Assembly: GCA_020846745.1 (NCBI GenBank)
Contig: JADLDI010000002.1
Span: forward strand, 1-64,000
DNA: 64,000 nucleotides
Origin: Bryobacterales bacterium
GTDB taxonomy: Bacteria; Acidobacteriota; Terriglobia; Bryobacterales; Bryobacteraceae
Reading direction: 5' to 3'
How positions within the stretch are numbered: the stretch's first letter is position 1; every line of letters begins with the position of its first letter. The notes beneath the pieces were generated by a model that did not search any database, was not told where the DNA came from, and was given only the letters and a program-made list of their open reading frames with translations. This document shows, piece by piece, positions 9,533-18,787 of this stretch. Both the position numbers and the translations under genes were made by a program.

Positions 9533-12500
9533 TCAGAACTGATACTTCAGCGCCAGCTGTATCTGACGGTTGTCGATAGCGGTTGATGTAACCCGGCCAT
9601 AGGTCGCGGTTCCGAGCGTCGCGCCAGGCTGTCCGAACTGCGGAGTGTTGAACGCGTTAAAAAACTCTGCCCGGAAGGTAAGCGAGTGCTGCTCTATCGG
9701 CATGGCGAAGCTCTTCGAAAGCGATAAGTCGAAGGTGTGGACCCCAGGGCCTACAACCGCGTTGCGAGGCGCTGTCCCATATACGCCTACACTCCGCGTG
9801 AAAGCATCGGGGTTGAACCATAGCGCCGGATCGGGACTGCTCAGCGCCGGGGAGACGCCGGCAACCGAGTGTGGCCGCGACCAGCCTGAGAACTCGACGT
9901 TCTGTGTATCGCCGCTCTGAACGATGTTGAACGGCGAGCCGCTTTGCATGGTGACGATGCCGCCGAACGACCAACCGCCCAACACACCCGTAACCACAGG
10001 ATTGAGATTCTTGCCCCAAGGCAACTCCCACACATAGCCGACAACGAGGCGATGCCGCATGTCGAAGATACTGTCGGCCCGTTCCGCGCGGCCACGGTTC
10101 CGCGGGTTCTGACAGGTGCAACCACCGCGATTGATTGTCTGGCCGGTGTCGTCAATCAAATGGCTCCAGGTGTAAGCGGCAGTAAGCGAGAGCCCTCTCG
10201 AAAAGCGGTGCTCATACCGCGTTTGCAGCGAATGAAAGATCGAGTTACCGTCTGCCACAATCATGCGAATGCGGTTGTACATCGGATAGGGCCGCCGGGC
10301 CTGTGAAAACGGCAAAGTGCTCGGTTCCGGATTGTTGAAGTTATTCAGACTAGTGTCGATAAAAGTACCCTTGCTGCCAACCCAGCCTACTTCGAGCACA
10401 TCGTTGCCGCCAATCTGGCGCGACAGTTGTAAGTTCCAGTTCTGGATGTACGCGTTACGGCGCTTCCGGTCGGGCGGTGTGGTAACCACATTGAAAATCG
10501 GGTTCAGCGGAAATAACTCGCGTGGAACGGGATTCTGAATCGTAGCTAGTGGGTTGATCGCATTGTTCGTAATTGTCAGCGAGGCGCCGGCGCCTGGATT
10601 CAACTGGAGGATATTGATATTGTCGAATTGCGCGGACGTGTAGAAAACGCCATAGCCGCCCCGAAGCACATTCTTCGAGCCCATCCGATAGGCAAAGCCG
10701 AGCCGCGGACTCACATAGTTGTATTCATTCTTCCATAGGTCGGCCTGCTGGCCAGGCTCCGGATAGAGAGGCGGGTTGGTGGGGTTCAGGTCGAACCGGA
10801 GCGTTCGGGAGACCGCGTTGATCTCTTTGGGCAGGCCGAACAAGTCGTACCGCACGCCGAGATTCAGTGTGAGATTTTGAGTTACCTTCCAGTCATCCTG
10901 GAAATAGAAACCCCACCGCCATTGGCGGACTGCCGAGATTGGCACACCTTCAGGTGTAAGTACGGTTCGTGGATAACCCAGCATATAGGCAGCCATGCCG
11001 TTGCCTGTAATGTCGCGCGTAAAGGCCATGTTCGAGAAGGGCCAGTTGTTGGTGGTGGCGTCGTCGCGATGCTGGCGCACGTCAAACCCGAACTTCATGG
11101 AATGCGCACCTTTCAACCAGCTTAGGTTGTCGACAAACTGATACGTCCGGCTGTTATCGAGGTTTGAGGATGCTTGGGAGTCGCCCATAGACAACATTCC
11201 TTCAATGTTCAGTAGAGGGAATCCCTGCTCATCCTTGCGCAACGGCCGTCCATCGGGACCGCCCACCCTCAATCCTTGAATGCCGAGGCTCTCTATCGTG
11301 AAGTCCGTGCCCTGGCGCGGGCTCAGCTTACGGATGTTACCTTTGTGCCAGCCGAAGCGCGCCTCGTTGATAATAGCCGGGGTGAATGTGTGAACATGCT
11401 GCAACCCGAGGCTTTCGTTGGGGAAGGTTGCGTCGTAAAAGAAGTTCGGGTTCAGTTCCGTATTGGGGAAGCGCCGGCTCGAGTAGATGTAGTGGAACAT
11501 TACTTGGTCGCGTGTAGAGAACGTATGGTCAATGCGCGCCAAGCCTTGGTCGATGTTGACGATGTTGGCGGTAACACCGGCATAGTTTGCAGCGCCGGAA
11601 ACGTTTGGCAGCGGCATGTACTGGTTGATGAGCCGCACTGCCACCGGGTTCAGGCGATTGGCGGGAATACGGTTGTCCGGGAAAGGATTACCGGTGAGCG
11701 GGTCGATGATGGGCGCGGAACCGGAAAAGTCGCCGGCCCGTTGCGCCACCGTCGGAACAGTGGCTGTCCCGGCGCGTTCGATGATGCTGCGCATCCCCTC
11801 GTAACCAACCATGAAGAATGTCTTGTCTCTGATTACCGGACCCGAGACAACGGCGCCGAACTGGTTACGCCGCAGGATGTCTTTCGGCAGAGGCTCCGGC
11901 CGGAAGTAGCCGCGGGCATCGAGTTTGTCGTTTCTCAGAAACTCAAACAGTGAGGCGTGAAACTGGTTTGTACCCGACCGCAGTTGCATGTTGATGTTTG
12001 CACCAGCGTTACCGCCGTATTCCGCCGAGTAGTTGGAACTCTGAACTTTGAACTCCTGGATAGCATCCACGGAAGGATAGAAATTGACGAAATTCGCCCG
12101 ATTATTAACGGCGGTCACACCGTTGATGTTCACTTGCATCCAGATGTCGCGGGCACCGTTTGCGATCACCCTGGTGCGTTCTCCGTTCGATTCCTCGCGC
12201 ACGACTACGCCGGGTGTCAACGTCGACAACTGGAGAAAGTTGCGGCCATTTAACGGCAGATTGACGATTCGCTCGCGCGCGACCACCTCACCTAAGACGG
12301 CATTCTCGGTCTGGAGTACCGGCGCGGCTGACGATACCTCGACGGTCTCTTTCACTTCTCCCAACTGAAGCGTCACGTCGATGCGGGCAAGTTGCGAAAT
12401 CTGAAGAACGATTCCGGTGCGGCGCTCGGTTTTGAAACCGCCCATCGTGACCTCTACGGTATATTCACCGGGTTGAAGGTAGCGGACCTCGTAGGTGCCC

Positions 12501-12679
12501 GCCGGACCGGTCGTGACGCTACGCGTGGTGCCTGTCGCAGGTTGTGTGATGGTTACCACGGCGCCGGCAATCGAAGCACCGGGCGGGTCCTTCACAACGC
12601 CCAGAATGCCGGTATCGATAGTTTGGCCAGGCGCCAGTCCGGCCATAAACAAAAGAAGGAGTAAAGATTTTCTACGCAT
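9533..12679 (-). CDS. Oar-like TonB-dependent receptor with CarboxypepD-regulatory domain
   Basis: This 1,048-residue outer-membrane protein has a signal peptide (MRRKSLLLLLFMAGLAPGQ). An Ig-like carboxypeptidase-regulatory domain follows at about residues 20-110 (GVVKDPPGASIAGAVV, YLQPGEYTVEV). Next come a plug domain with LPLNGRNFLQL and a long beta-barrel ending in the aromatic IQLALKYQF. Such Oar-like receptors are greatly expanded in Acidobacteriota and are thought to import oligosaccharides or other large ligands; the ligand here is unknown. A strong GGGGAG ribosome binding site precedes the ATG. The gene is transcribed away from larC. Confidence 0.9.
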   Translation of the reverse strand: MRRKSLLLLLFMAGLAPGQTIDTGILGVVKDPPGASIAGAVVTITQPATGTTRSVTTGPAGTYEVRYLQPGEYTVEVTMGGFKTERRTGIVLQISQLARIDVTLQLGEVKETVEVSSAAPVLQTENAVLGEVVARERIVNLPLNGRNFLQLSTLTPGVVVREESNGERTRVIANGARDIWMQVNINGVTAVNNRANFVNFYPSVDAIQEFKVQSSNYSAEYGGNAGANINMQLRSGTNQFHASLFEFLRNDKLDARGYFRPEPLPKDILRRNQFGAVVSGPVIRDKTFFMVGYEGMRSIIERAGTATVPTVAQRAGDFSGSAPIIDPLTGNPFPDNRIPANRLNPVAVRLINQYMPLPNVSGAANYAGVTANIVNIDQGLARIDHTFSTRDQVMFHYIYSSRRFPNTELNPNFFYDATFPNESLGLQHVHTFTPAIINEARFGWHKGNIRKLSPRQGTDFTIESLGIQGLRVGGPDGRPLRKDEQGFPLLNIEGMLSMGDSQASSNLDNSRTYQFVDNLSWLKGAHSMKFGFDVRQHRDDATTNNWPFSNMAFTRDITGNGMAAYMLGYPRTVLTPEGVPISAVRQWRWGFYFQDDWKVTQNLTLNLGVRYDLFGLPKEINAVSRTLRFDLNPTNPPLYPEPGQQADLWKNEYNYVSPRLGFAYRMGSKNVLRGGYGVFYTSAQFDNINILQLNPGAGASLTITNNAINPLATIQNPVPRELFPLNPIFNVVTTPPDRKRRNAYIQNWNLQLSRQIGGNDVLEVGWVGSKGTFIDTSLNNFNNPEPSTLPFSQARRPYPMYNRIRMIVADGNSIFHSLQTRYEHRFSRGLSLTAAYTWSHLIDDTGQTINRGGCTCQNPRNRGRAERADSIFDMRHRLVVGYVWELPWGKNLNPVVTGVLGGWSFGGIVTMQSGSPFNIVQSGDTQNVEFSGWSRPHSVAGVSPALSSPDPALWFNPDAFTRSVGVYGTAPRNAVVGPGVHTFDLSLSKSFAMPIEQHSLTFRAEFFNAFNTPQFGQPGATLGTATYGRVTSTAIDNRQIQLALKYQF

Positions 12680-12778
12680 TTGAGACTCCCCTCACTGAAC
12701 TTGGGTTGGAAAGCGCGCGCGGATTTCAAACTGCGGATTCACGAGTCCGGGGCGAATCCACGAAACCGGTAGGGCAAG

Positions 12779-12806
12779 TCTATATCCGATTGCGGGGGGA
12801 TTGCAA
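12779..12806 (-). promoter_or_regulatory. Candidate promoter of the TonB-receptor gene
   Basis: On the minus strand TTGCAA (12801-12806) is followed after 16 bases by TATAGA (12779-12784), a fair match to -35 and -10 boxes. It lies about 100 bases before the receptor start. Apart from this promoter and the dispersed repeat at 12864-12915, I see nothing else in the 325-base divergent gap between the receptor (12679) and larC (13005). Confidence 0.4.
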
Positions 12807-12863
12807 CAGCCCGAATATAAATGTCAAGGCAAAGTCTGCCCAACGGGTAGACCGACCTCATAA

Positions 12864-12915
12864 GCGGCCACAAACCCACCCATGCTCAAATTCTCCATTC
12901 CCATGTCGCGCGCCC
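12864..12915 (-). repeat. Dispersed repeat, copy 2 (with mini-ORF)
   Basis: This is the second copy of the element at 181-233. Both share GCGGCCAC, CACCCAT, CTCAAA and TTCTCCATT blocks in the same order. On the minus strand the mini-ORF runs from 12898 down to 12824 and encodes 24 residues beginning MENLSMGGFVAAYEVG. Two one-base gaps separate the copies within the mini-ORF, and together they leave its reading frame intact. The element lies in the divergent region between a TonB receptor and larC. Confidence 0.6.
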
Positions 12916-13004
12916 CGGCGGACGCAGGGACCGGCGGACGCAAATCTTGCTGCCATAATAAAGATATCCGCCGGGAGAGTCTCGCGCGGCAGTTCCCTGT
13001 TCCC

Positions 13005-14165
13005 ATGAAACTTTGCTATTTCGACGCCTTCTCAGGCATTGCGGGCGATATGACCGTCGGCGCGTTGATCGACGCCGGGGCGGACGCGAACGTCGTCATT
13101 GACCATCTGCGCTCGCTCGGTACCGAGGCTTCCTACGAGGTGGAGAAGACAAAGCGCCGCGGCATTGCCGCCACGAAGTTCCGCGTGACGGCGAACGATC
13201 CGAAGAAGCACCGCCACCTGCATCACATCACCGATATGATCGACAAGTCGGGCCTGCCGGCGCAGGCGAAGCACACGGCGCAACGCATCTTTGAGGAACT
13301 CGCGAAGGCTGAAGCGCAAGTGCATGGCAGCGACATTCAGAAGGTGCACTTTCATGAGGTGGGCGCGGTGGATTCGATCGCGGACATCTGCGGAACGGCG
13401 ATCGCGCTGAACCTGCTTGCGATTGAACAGGTGGCCAGCTCGGCGGTGAACACCGGGTCCGGCACGGCGAATACGGAACACGGCGTGTTACCTGTCCCGA
13501 CGCCCGCGACGGCGCTGCTGTTGAGGGACCGGCCGATTTACGCGCGCGGTCCGGCGATGGAACTGACGACGCCCACGGGCGCGGCGATCCTGGCGGCCAT
13601 GGCGCAGACGTTCGGTCCCCCGCCGCCGATGAAGGTGACGGCGATCGGCTATGGCGCGGGCGACCGCGATTTCAAGGAACACGCGAACGTGCTGCGCGTA
13701 ATGATCGGCGACATAGAACACGTGGCCGAGGCGACCGCGGTGTCTGTGATTGAGGCGAACATTGACGATTCCACGCCCGAAGTGCTGGGCTATGCGATGG
13801 AGCGGCTGTTCGATGGCGGCGCGCTTGATGTCACGCTTTCGCCGCTGATGATGAAGAAGAACCGGCCGGGGACACTGTTGCGCGTGATCGCACGGCCGGG
13901 TGATCGCGAGTCGCTGGCGGAACTGGTGCTTCGCGAGACTTCGACGCTCGGCCTGCGCGTGTATGAGGCCGAACGGCGTGTTCAGCCGCGCGAGTTTGTC
14001 GACGTTACTACCGCGCACGGTTCGGTGAAGATGAAGGTGGCGACGAACGGCGGGTTTGCGCCGGAGTTTGAGGATTGCCGGCGGTTGGCCACAGAAACGG
14101 GCATTCCGCTAAGGCAGATCGTAGCTGAGGCGACCTCGGCTTACTTACAGAACAAGAAACAATGA
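13005..14165 (+). CDS. larC: LarC-like nickel-pincer cofactor nickel insertion protein
   Basis: The frame extends to 12882, but the ATG at 13005 starts the hallmark LarC N-terminus (MKLCYFDAFSGIAGDM). This gives 386 residues, close to the family's usual 390-420. LarC inserts nickel into the pyridinium bisthiocarboxylic acid mononucleotide cofactor of lactate racemase-type enzymes, using CTP. A further family-like stretch is FHEVGAVDSIADICG. No larA, larB or larE lies in the window, so its client enzyme is unknown. The stop overlaps the metG start (ATGA), so the two are co-translated although functionally unrelated. Confidence 0.85.
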   Translation: MKLCYFDAFSGIAGDMTVGALIDAGADANVVIDHLRSLGTEASYEVEKTKRRGIAATKFRVTANDPKKHRHLHHITDMIDKSGLPAQAKHTAQRIFEELAKAEAQVHGSDIQKVHFHEVGAVDSIADICGTAIALNLLAIEQVASSAVNTGSGTANTEHGVLPVPTPATALLLRDRPIYARGPAMELTTPTGAAILAAMAQTFGPPPPMKVTAIGYGAGDRDFKEHANVLRVMIGDIEHVAEATAVSVIEANIDDSTPEVLGYAMERLFDGGALDVTLSPLMMKKNRPGTLLRVIARPGDRESLAELVLRETSTLGLRVYEAERRVQPREFVDVTTAHGSVKMKVATNGGFAPEFEDCRRLATETGIPLRQIVAEATSAYLQNKKQ

Positions 14166-16102
14166 AAAGCTATTACCTGACAACGCCCATTTATTATGTG
14201 AACGCGGCTCCGCATATCGGCCACACTTACACCACGATGGTGGCCGACACGGTGGCGCGGTGGAAGCGCATGCAGGGCTACGATGTCGTGCTCACTACCG
14301 GGACCGACGAGCACGGCCAGAAGATCGAGCGAGCGGCCAAGGCCGTCAACAAGACTGAGCAGGAGTTCACCGACATCATCGCGGAAGAGTTCCGGATGGC
14401 GTGGGACAAGCTGTCGATCCGCATTGACCGGTTTATGCGGACCACCGATCCGCGGCACGAAAAGAAGGTCCAGGAACTGTTCCTGCGCTGCAAGGAGCGG
14501 GGCTACGTCTACAAGGGCGAATACACGGGCCAGTACTGCGTGTCATGCGAGCTATACGTCAACGACGCAAAGCCCGGCGATCCGTGTCCGGATTGTGGAC
14601 GTTCAACTGAGACGGTTACGGAAGAAAACTATTACTTCAAGCTGTCGGCGTTTCAGGACAGGTTACTCGAGTTATACGAGAAACAGCCGGATTTTATCCA
14701 GCCCGAATCGCGGCGGAACGAGGTGATCTCGTTTGTGAAGGGTGGGCTGTCTGACCTGTCGATCTCGCGGACCACGATCAAGTGGGGCATCCCGGTTCCC
14801 GGGGAAGAGAAGCATGTCTTCTATGTGTGGTTCGACGCGCTGACCACTTACATGAGCGCGGTGGAGGGCGAAGGACGCTGGCCGGCTGACCTGCATCTGA
14901 TCGGGAAAGAAATCGTCCGGTTCCATGCGATCTACTGGCCGGCCTTCCTTTGGGCAGCCGATTGGCCGCTGCCGAAGCGGGTGTTCGCGCACGGCTTCCT
15001 GCTGTTCGACAACGACAAGATGAGCAAGTCGAAGGGGAACCTGGTGCGTCCGCTACCGATCCTCGAAGTAATCGGGCAGGAGCCGCTGCGGTACTTCCTG
15101 CTCCGCGAAATCGTATTCGGGCAGGACGGCAACTTTTCTTACGACGCCGTAATTACGCGCTATAACGCCGACCTCGCCAACGGCTTGGGCAACCTGGTTT
15201 CGCGCACGCTGTCGATGATCCGGCAGTATCGGAACGGGCAGATACCGGCATCGCAGGGGTCGCCCGAGATCGCGGAAGTGGCGCAGACGGTCGTTGGGAC
15301 GTATCGCGACGCGATGGAATCGTTCCAGTTCTCGAAAGGTTTGGAAGCGCTGTGGCAGTTGCTTTCGCTGCTCGACCGGTCGATTGTCCAGTACGCTCCG
15401 TGGAAGCTGATCAAAGACACGTCTGCGGAAGCGCAGCAGAAGCTCGACACCATTCTTTACAGCTCCGCGGAGGTGATCCGGCTGGCGACGGCGCTGCTCG
15501 GTCCGGTGATCCCGCAGGCTTGCGCTAAGATCTGGGCGCAGTTGGGGATGGCGGAGCCGCTCGAATCGGTCCAACTGGGCTCGCTGGCTTGGGGACAGTT
15601 GCCCGCCGGGCAAGCAGTTGGCGAAGCGACGCCCGTGTTCCCCCGCATTGAAGCCGCTCCTGCCGTGGCCAGGATGTTCGAATTGGAGGAGAAGGAGAAG
15701 GCCCGGCAGGATGAGCTGGTCGGAAAGGCGCCGAAAGTGGAAACTCCCAAGTACGACATTGCTCCGATCGCGGAGACCATCTCGATTGACGATTTCGTGA
15801 AGGTCGACCTGCGGGTCGGCATCGTCCGTTCGGCCGAACCGGTAAAGGGGTCGGATAAGTTGCTCCACCTGAAAGTCGACATCGGCGAGGCCCAGCCGCG
15901 AACCATTGTCGCCGGCATCGCCACCGCCTATAAGCCGGAGCAGATGCTGAACCGGAAGGTGGTGATCGTCGCGAACCTGCAGCCGCGCAAACTGCGGGGC
16001 GTCGAGTCGCAAGGCATGATTGTGGCGGCATCGCTTGAGGGGGGCAGTCCGGTGCTGGCCGGGTTCCTGGAAGATGTGCCGGTTGGGGCACGGTTGAAGT
16101 GA
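14162..16102 (+). CDS. metG: Methionyl-tRNA synthetase
   Basis: This 646-residue class I aminoacyl-tRNA synthetase charges tRNA-Met. The HIGH motif is at residues 18-21 and KMSKS at 286-290. A four-cysteine zinc knuckle (Cys126, 129, 142, 145) lies in the connective-peptide region. The anticodon-binding helical domain spans about 340-500. A C-terminal EMAP-like tRNA-binding OB domain (about 540-646, DFVKVDLRVGIV) promotes dimerisation in homologues. It overlaps larC by four bases upstream and tatD by four bases downstream. Confidence 0.97.
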   Translation: MKSYYLTTPIYYVNAAPHIGHTYTTMVADTVARWKRMQGYDVVLTTGTDEHGQKIERAAKAVNKTEQEFTDIIAEEFRMAWDKLSIRIDRFMRTTDPRHEKKVQELFLRCKERGYVYKGEYTGQYCVSCELYVNDAKPGDPCPDCGRSTETVTEENYYFKLSAFQDRLLELYEKQPDFIQPESRRNEVISFVKGGLSDLSISRTTIKWGIPVPGEEKHVFYVWFDALTTYMSAVEGEGRWPADLHLIGKEIVRFHAIYWPAFLWAADWPLPKRVFAHGFLLFDNDKMSKSKGNLVRPLPILEVIGQEPLRYFLLREIVFGQDGNFSYDAVITRYNADLANGLGNLVSRTLSMIRQYRNGQIPASQGSPEIAEVAQTVVGTYRDAMESFQFSKGLEALWQLLSLLDRSIVQYAPWKLIKDTSAEAQQKLDTILYSSAEVIRLATALLGPVIPQACAKIWAQLGMAEPLESVQLGSLAWGQLPAGQAVGEATPVFPRIEAAPAVARMFELEEKEKARQDELVGKAPKVETPKYDIAPIAETISIDDFVKVDLRVGIVRSAEPVKGSDKLLHLKVDIGEAQPRTIVAGIATAYKPEQMLNRKVVIVANLQPRKLRGVESQGMIVAASLEGGSPVLAGFLEDVPVGARLK

Positions 16103-16890
16103 AGCTGGTCGATAGCCACTGTCACCTGGACGACGAGAAGTTCCAGGCGGATCGCGGCGCCGTGATCGAGCGGGCGCGCGAAGCCGGGGTGGACTGGATG
16201 CTGGCGATCGGGACCGGAAATGGTCCGCCGGATCTGGAGGCCGCTGTGCGGCTGGCCGAAGCCGATCCGCGGATGCTCGCGACGGTGGGGGTCCACCCGC
16301 ATGATGCGGCCAAGGCGGACGATACAACAATTCCACGCCTAACCGGCTTGCTCGCGCTTCCAAAAGTTGTAGCTATCGGTGAAATCGGACTCGATTACCA
16401 CTACGATTTTTCGCCGCGTCACCGGCAGCGGGCGGTGTTTGAAGCCCAACTGAAAGTGGCGGCCGAGCAAAGGAAGCCCATCATCATCCACACCCGCGAG
16501 GCGTGGCCTGACACGTTCGAATTGCTGGAACGGTATTTCCGGCCGGCCGTCGGAGGGATCATGCACTGCTTCACGGGCGGACCGGAGGAGGCGGAACGCT
16601 CCCTCCAACTCGGCTTCCACATCAGCTTCGCCGGCATTGTGACGTATCCGAAGGCTACCGATGTACAGGCGGCAGCGAAGCTGGTCCCGCTCGACCGGTT
16701 GCTGGTGGAAACCGATTCGCCGTACCTGGCGCCGGTCCCGCACCGCGGCAAACGGAACGAGCCGGCCATGGTGGTGGCTACGGCCAAACGGCTGGCCGAG
16801 CTTCGCGGCGAGGCCTTCGAAACCATCGCTGAGGCCACCACCCGGAACTTCGCTACCCTCATGAATCGCCCGGAGGTTTGCGGTGAGTGA
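16099..16890 (+). CDS. tatD: TatD-family metal-dependent hydrolase
   Basis: This 263-residue TIM-barrel protein has the full set of TatD metal-binding motifs in order: DSHCHLDD at residues 4-11, GEIGLDYHYD, IIHTREAW, MHCFTGG and VETDSPYLAP. Family members are 3'-5' DNases or D-aminoacyl-type hydrolases, often linked to DNA repair. A metG-tatD neighbourhood is common in bacteria. The GTG start at 16099 overlaps the metG TGA (GTGA), and the end overlaps the next gene by eight bases. Confidence 0.9.
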   Translation: MKLVDSHCHLDDEKFQADRGAVIERAREAGVDWMLAIGTGNGPPDLEAAVRLAEADPRMLATVGVHPHDAAKADDTTIPRLTGLLALPKVVAIGEIGLDYHYDFSPRHRQRAVFEAQLKVAAEQRKPIIIHTREAWPDTFELLERYFRPAVGGIMHCFTGGPEEAERSLQLGFHISFAGIVTYPKATDVQAAAKLVPLDRLLVETDSPYLAPVPHRGKRNEPAMVVATAKRLAELRGEAFETIAEATTRNFATLMNRPEVCGE

Positions 16891-17920
16891 AGCCCAACGG
16901 GTAAACTGGTTCAATTCCATGGGTATCAGCAGGCTGGGAGCCTCACTCACGGCTCGCGACATCAGGGAACTTGTGGCCGCTGAACTCAAGCGGGTCGAAC
17001 AAGAGATTCACCTGGAGTCGGTGGCGTCCGTTGATGCGGTCACGGCAATCTCGCGGCACTTGCAGGGCAACGGCGGCAAACGCCTGCGGCCCATGCTGCT
17101 CCTTTTGATCCATCGCCTGTTTGGTCCGACCAAGGACGCCGCCATCCGTCTGGGCGCCGTCGTGGAGATGATCCACGCGGCGACGCTGATCCATGACGAT
17201 GTCATCGACGAGGCGCAGACCCGGCGCGGCCAGCCATCGGCCAACGCGGTTTGGGGCAACCAGATCTGCGTGCTGGGCGGCGACTGGCTGTACATGCAGG
17301 CCTTCCAGATGGCCTTGCGTGAACGTAATTTCACCATTCTCGATGTGCTGATTTCGCTCACCCAGATGATGGTCGAGGGCGAACTGATCCAGTTGGAGCG
17401 GATCGGCAAGATCGACGTCACCGAGGCCGACTACATGGAACTGGTGGACCGGAAGACGGCCAGCCTGTTCTCGGCCTGTGCCCGGCTGGGTGCATTGGTC
17501 GGCGGAGCGGACGATGCGGCTGAGTTGCGGGTGGCCGACTATGCCTGGAACCTCGGCATGGCGTTCCAGTTGGTGGACGACATCCTGGACTTCACGGCTC
17601 GCGAGTCGGTGTTGGGCAAACCAGTGGGCAACGATCTGCGCGAAGGCAAAGTCACGCTGCCGCTCATCTACGCGCTGGCCGAAGCGAATCCGGCCGAGCG
17701 CGAGCTGGTGGCAACGGTGCTGCGTGACCGGTCGTATCAGCGGGTCCCGCTCAAGCGCATCTTAGAGATGATGCGGCGGTATGACGCGATCGAGCGTGCC
17801 CGGCAGCGGGCGCATGCCTTCACCGATAAGGCTCGTGAGGTGATCAATAGCTTCCCCGAGTCGCAGTTCCAGCGGGCGCTGTTCACGGTAACGTCGCTGA
17901 TCACTGAGCGGGACCATTAA
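16883..17920 (+). CDS. Long-chain polyprenyl diphosphate synthase (IspB-like)
   Basis: The protein has both aspartate-rich motifs of trans-isoprenyl diphosphate synthases. The first is DDVIDEAQTRRG and the second LVDDILDF. The substrate-binding GGKRLRP is also present. At 345 residues it fits octa- or heptaprenyl synthases making the quinone side chain. The GTG at 16883 overlaps the tatD end; an in-frame ATG at 16919 is an alternative that would remove 12 residues. The gene ends 15 bases from the convergent AAC(3)-like gene, with no visible terminator in between. Chain length of the product cannot be told from sequence here. Confidence 0.9.
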   Translation: MSEAQRVNWFNSMGISRLGASLTARDIRELVAAELKRVEQEIHLESVASVDAVTAISRHLQGNGGKRLRPMLLLLIHRLFGPTKDAAIRLGAVVEMIHAATLIHDDVIDEAQTRRGQPSANAVWGNQICVLGGDWLYMQAFQMALRERNFTILDVLISLTQMMVEGELIQLERIGKIDVTEADYMELVDRKTASLFSACARLGALVGGADDAAELRVADYAWNLGMAFQLVDDILDFTARESVLGKPVGNDLREGKVTLPLIYALAEANPAERELVATVLRDRSYQRVPLKRILEMMRRYDAIERARQRAHAFTDKAREVINSFPESQFQRALFTVTSLITERDH

Positions 17921-17935
17921 AACGATGACGACGCG

Positions 17936-18787
17936 CTAAGAAAGATAGCAGTAACTTCCCTGCCTCGCCATCAACTCCCCCGTACTAACCACATCGCGTG
18001 CACTAAGCACAATCAGGTTCAACCGCCCCGCCTTCGCCTCATGCCACGCATTTGCCGCTCTGAGTACCGGAATCATCAGCCGAACATCGCGCTTTGCGGA
18101 GAATTCCGGGGCATACAACCGTGTCCGGGTCGAATACAACTGCCCGTCGACCCCGCGCGTCTGCAATTCAAACCACTCCTTCGTGAAAGGAGAGAACGGC
18201 ATCTGTGGCTCCAAATGCTCTTCCAGATAGTGGAAGAACGTCATCGCACGAACATCCACGCCGGCCAGCAGGATCTTGCCGTTCATTTCTAACAACCGAT
18301 GAAATGGACTATTCCGGCCGCACGGCGTCTCTGCTGTGTGATGGTCGGCGGTTAGTTCCGCTGCCTGCGCACCCCACGCCGCGATCGGATGCGTCGGATG
18401 AATGCTCCGGATCACCCCCGGACCACGGCGGAAGATCTCGGTGATAAAGCCCATCCGCGAAGGCGTGCGCTTCACATCGGTAATCGCACCGGACTTGGCG
18501 TACTCCAACGCGCTCCCCGAAAACGGCAGAGTCGGAATCAGAAGCGTTCCCTGCTCCGTTACCGCGGCCTGCAACGCCCGGATCGCCTCCCCGATGCCGC
18601 CCTGGAACCCTGCGAATTCCGCAAACGATGTATGGGCGATCAGCGCATCGCCCGGTTGAACGCCCAGCGATTGCAGTGCCGCGACCAGATCCGCCGGAGT
18701 AAATGCATGAAAGCGGTTGATGTAAGCGGTGCGAGCCTGGTCGCGCCAGGCTTTAAGTTTCGCTTTGATTTCCGCCCTGTTCAGCAA
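17936..18787 (-). CDS. AAC(3)-fold N-acyltransferase
   Basis: This 283-residue protein fits the aminoglycoside 3-N-acetyltransferase (antibiotic_NAT) family. Blocks seen are IAHTSFAEF, GTLLIPTLPFSG, RSIHPTHPIAAWG and GRNSPFHRL, then a HYLEE block. Real resistance enzymes use acetyl-CoA, but family members in biosynthetic clusters acylate other amines. Here it overlaps by seven bases the reductase of a run that also encodes an acyl carrier protein and an acyl-adenylating enzyme. A biosynthetic acyl transfer, possibly from the ACP, is therefore more likely than drug resistance. That role is inferred from context. Confidence 0.78.
   Translation of the reverse strand: MLNRAEIKAKLKAWRDQARTAYINRFHAFTPADLVAALQSLGVQPGDALIAHTSFAEFAGFQGGIGEAIRALQAAVTEQGTLLIPTLPFSGSALEYAKSGAITDVKRTPSRMGFITEIFRRGPGVIRSIHPTHPIAAWGAQAAELTADHHTAETPCGRNSPFHRLLEMNGKILLAGVDVRAMTFFHYLEEHLEPQMPFSPFTKEWFELQTRGVDGQLYSTRTRLYAPEFSAKRDVRLMIPVLRAANAWHEAKAGRLNLIVLSARDVVSTGELMARQGSYCYLS

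Noticed and set aside
15053..16363. Minus-strand open frame of 436 residues across metG and tatD
   Set aside because: Both plus-strand genes show complete family motifs; the composition of this frame is that of an antisense artefact.
17936..18787. Reading the AAC(3)-like gene as an antibiotic-resistance gene
   Set aside because: Context with an ACP, an adenylating enzyme and a reductase favours a biosynthetic acyltransferase, and no mobile-element signs are near.
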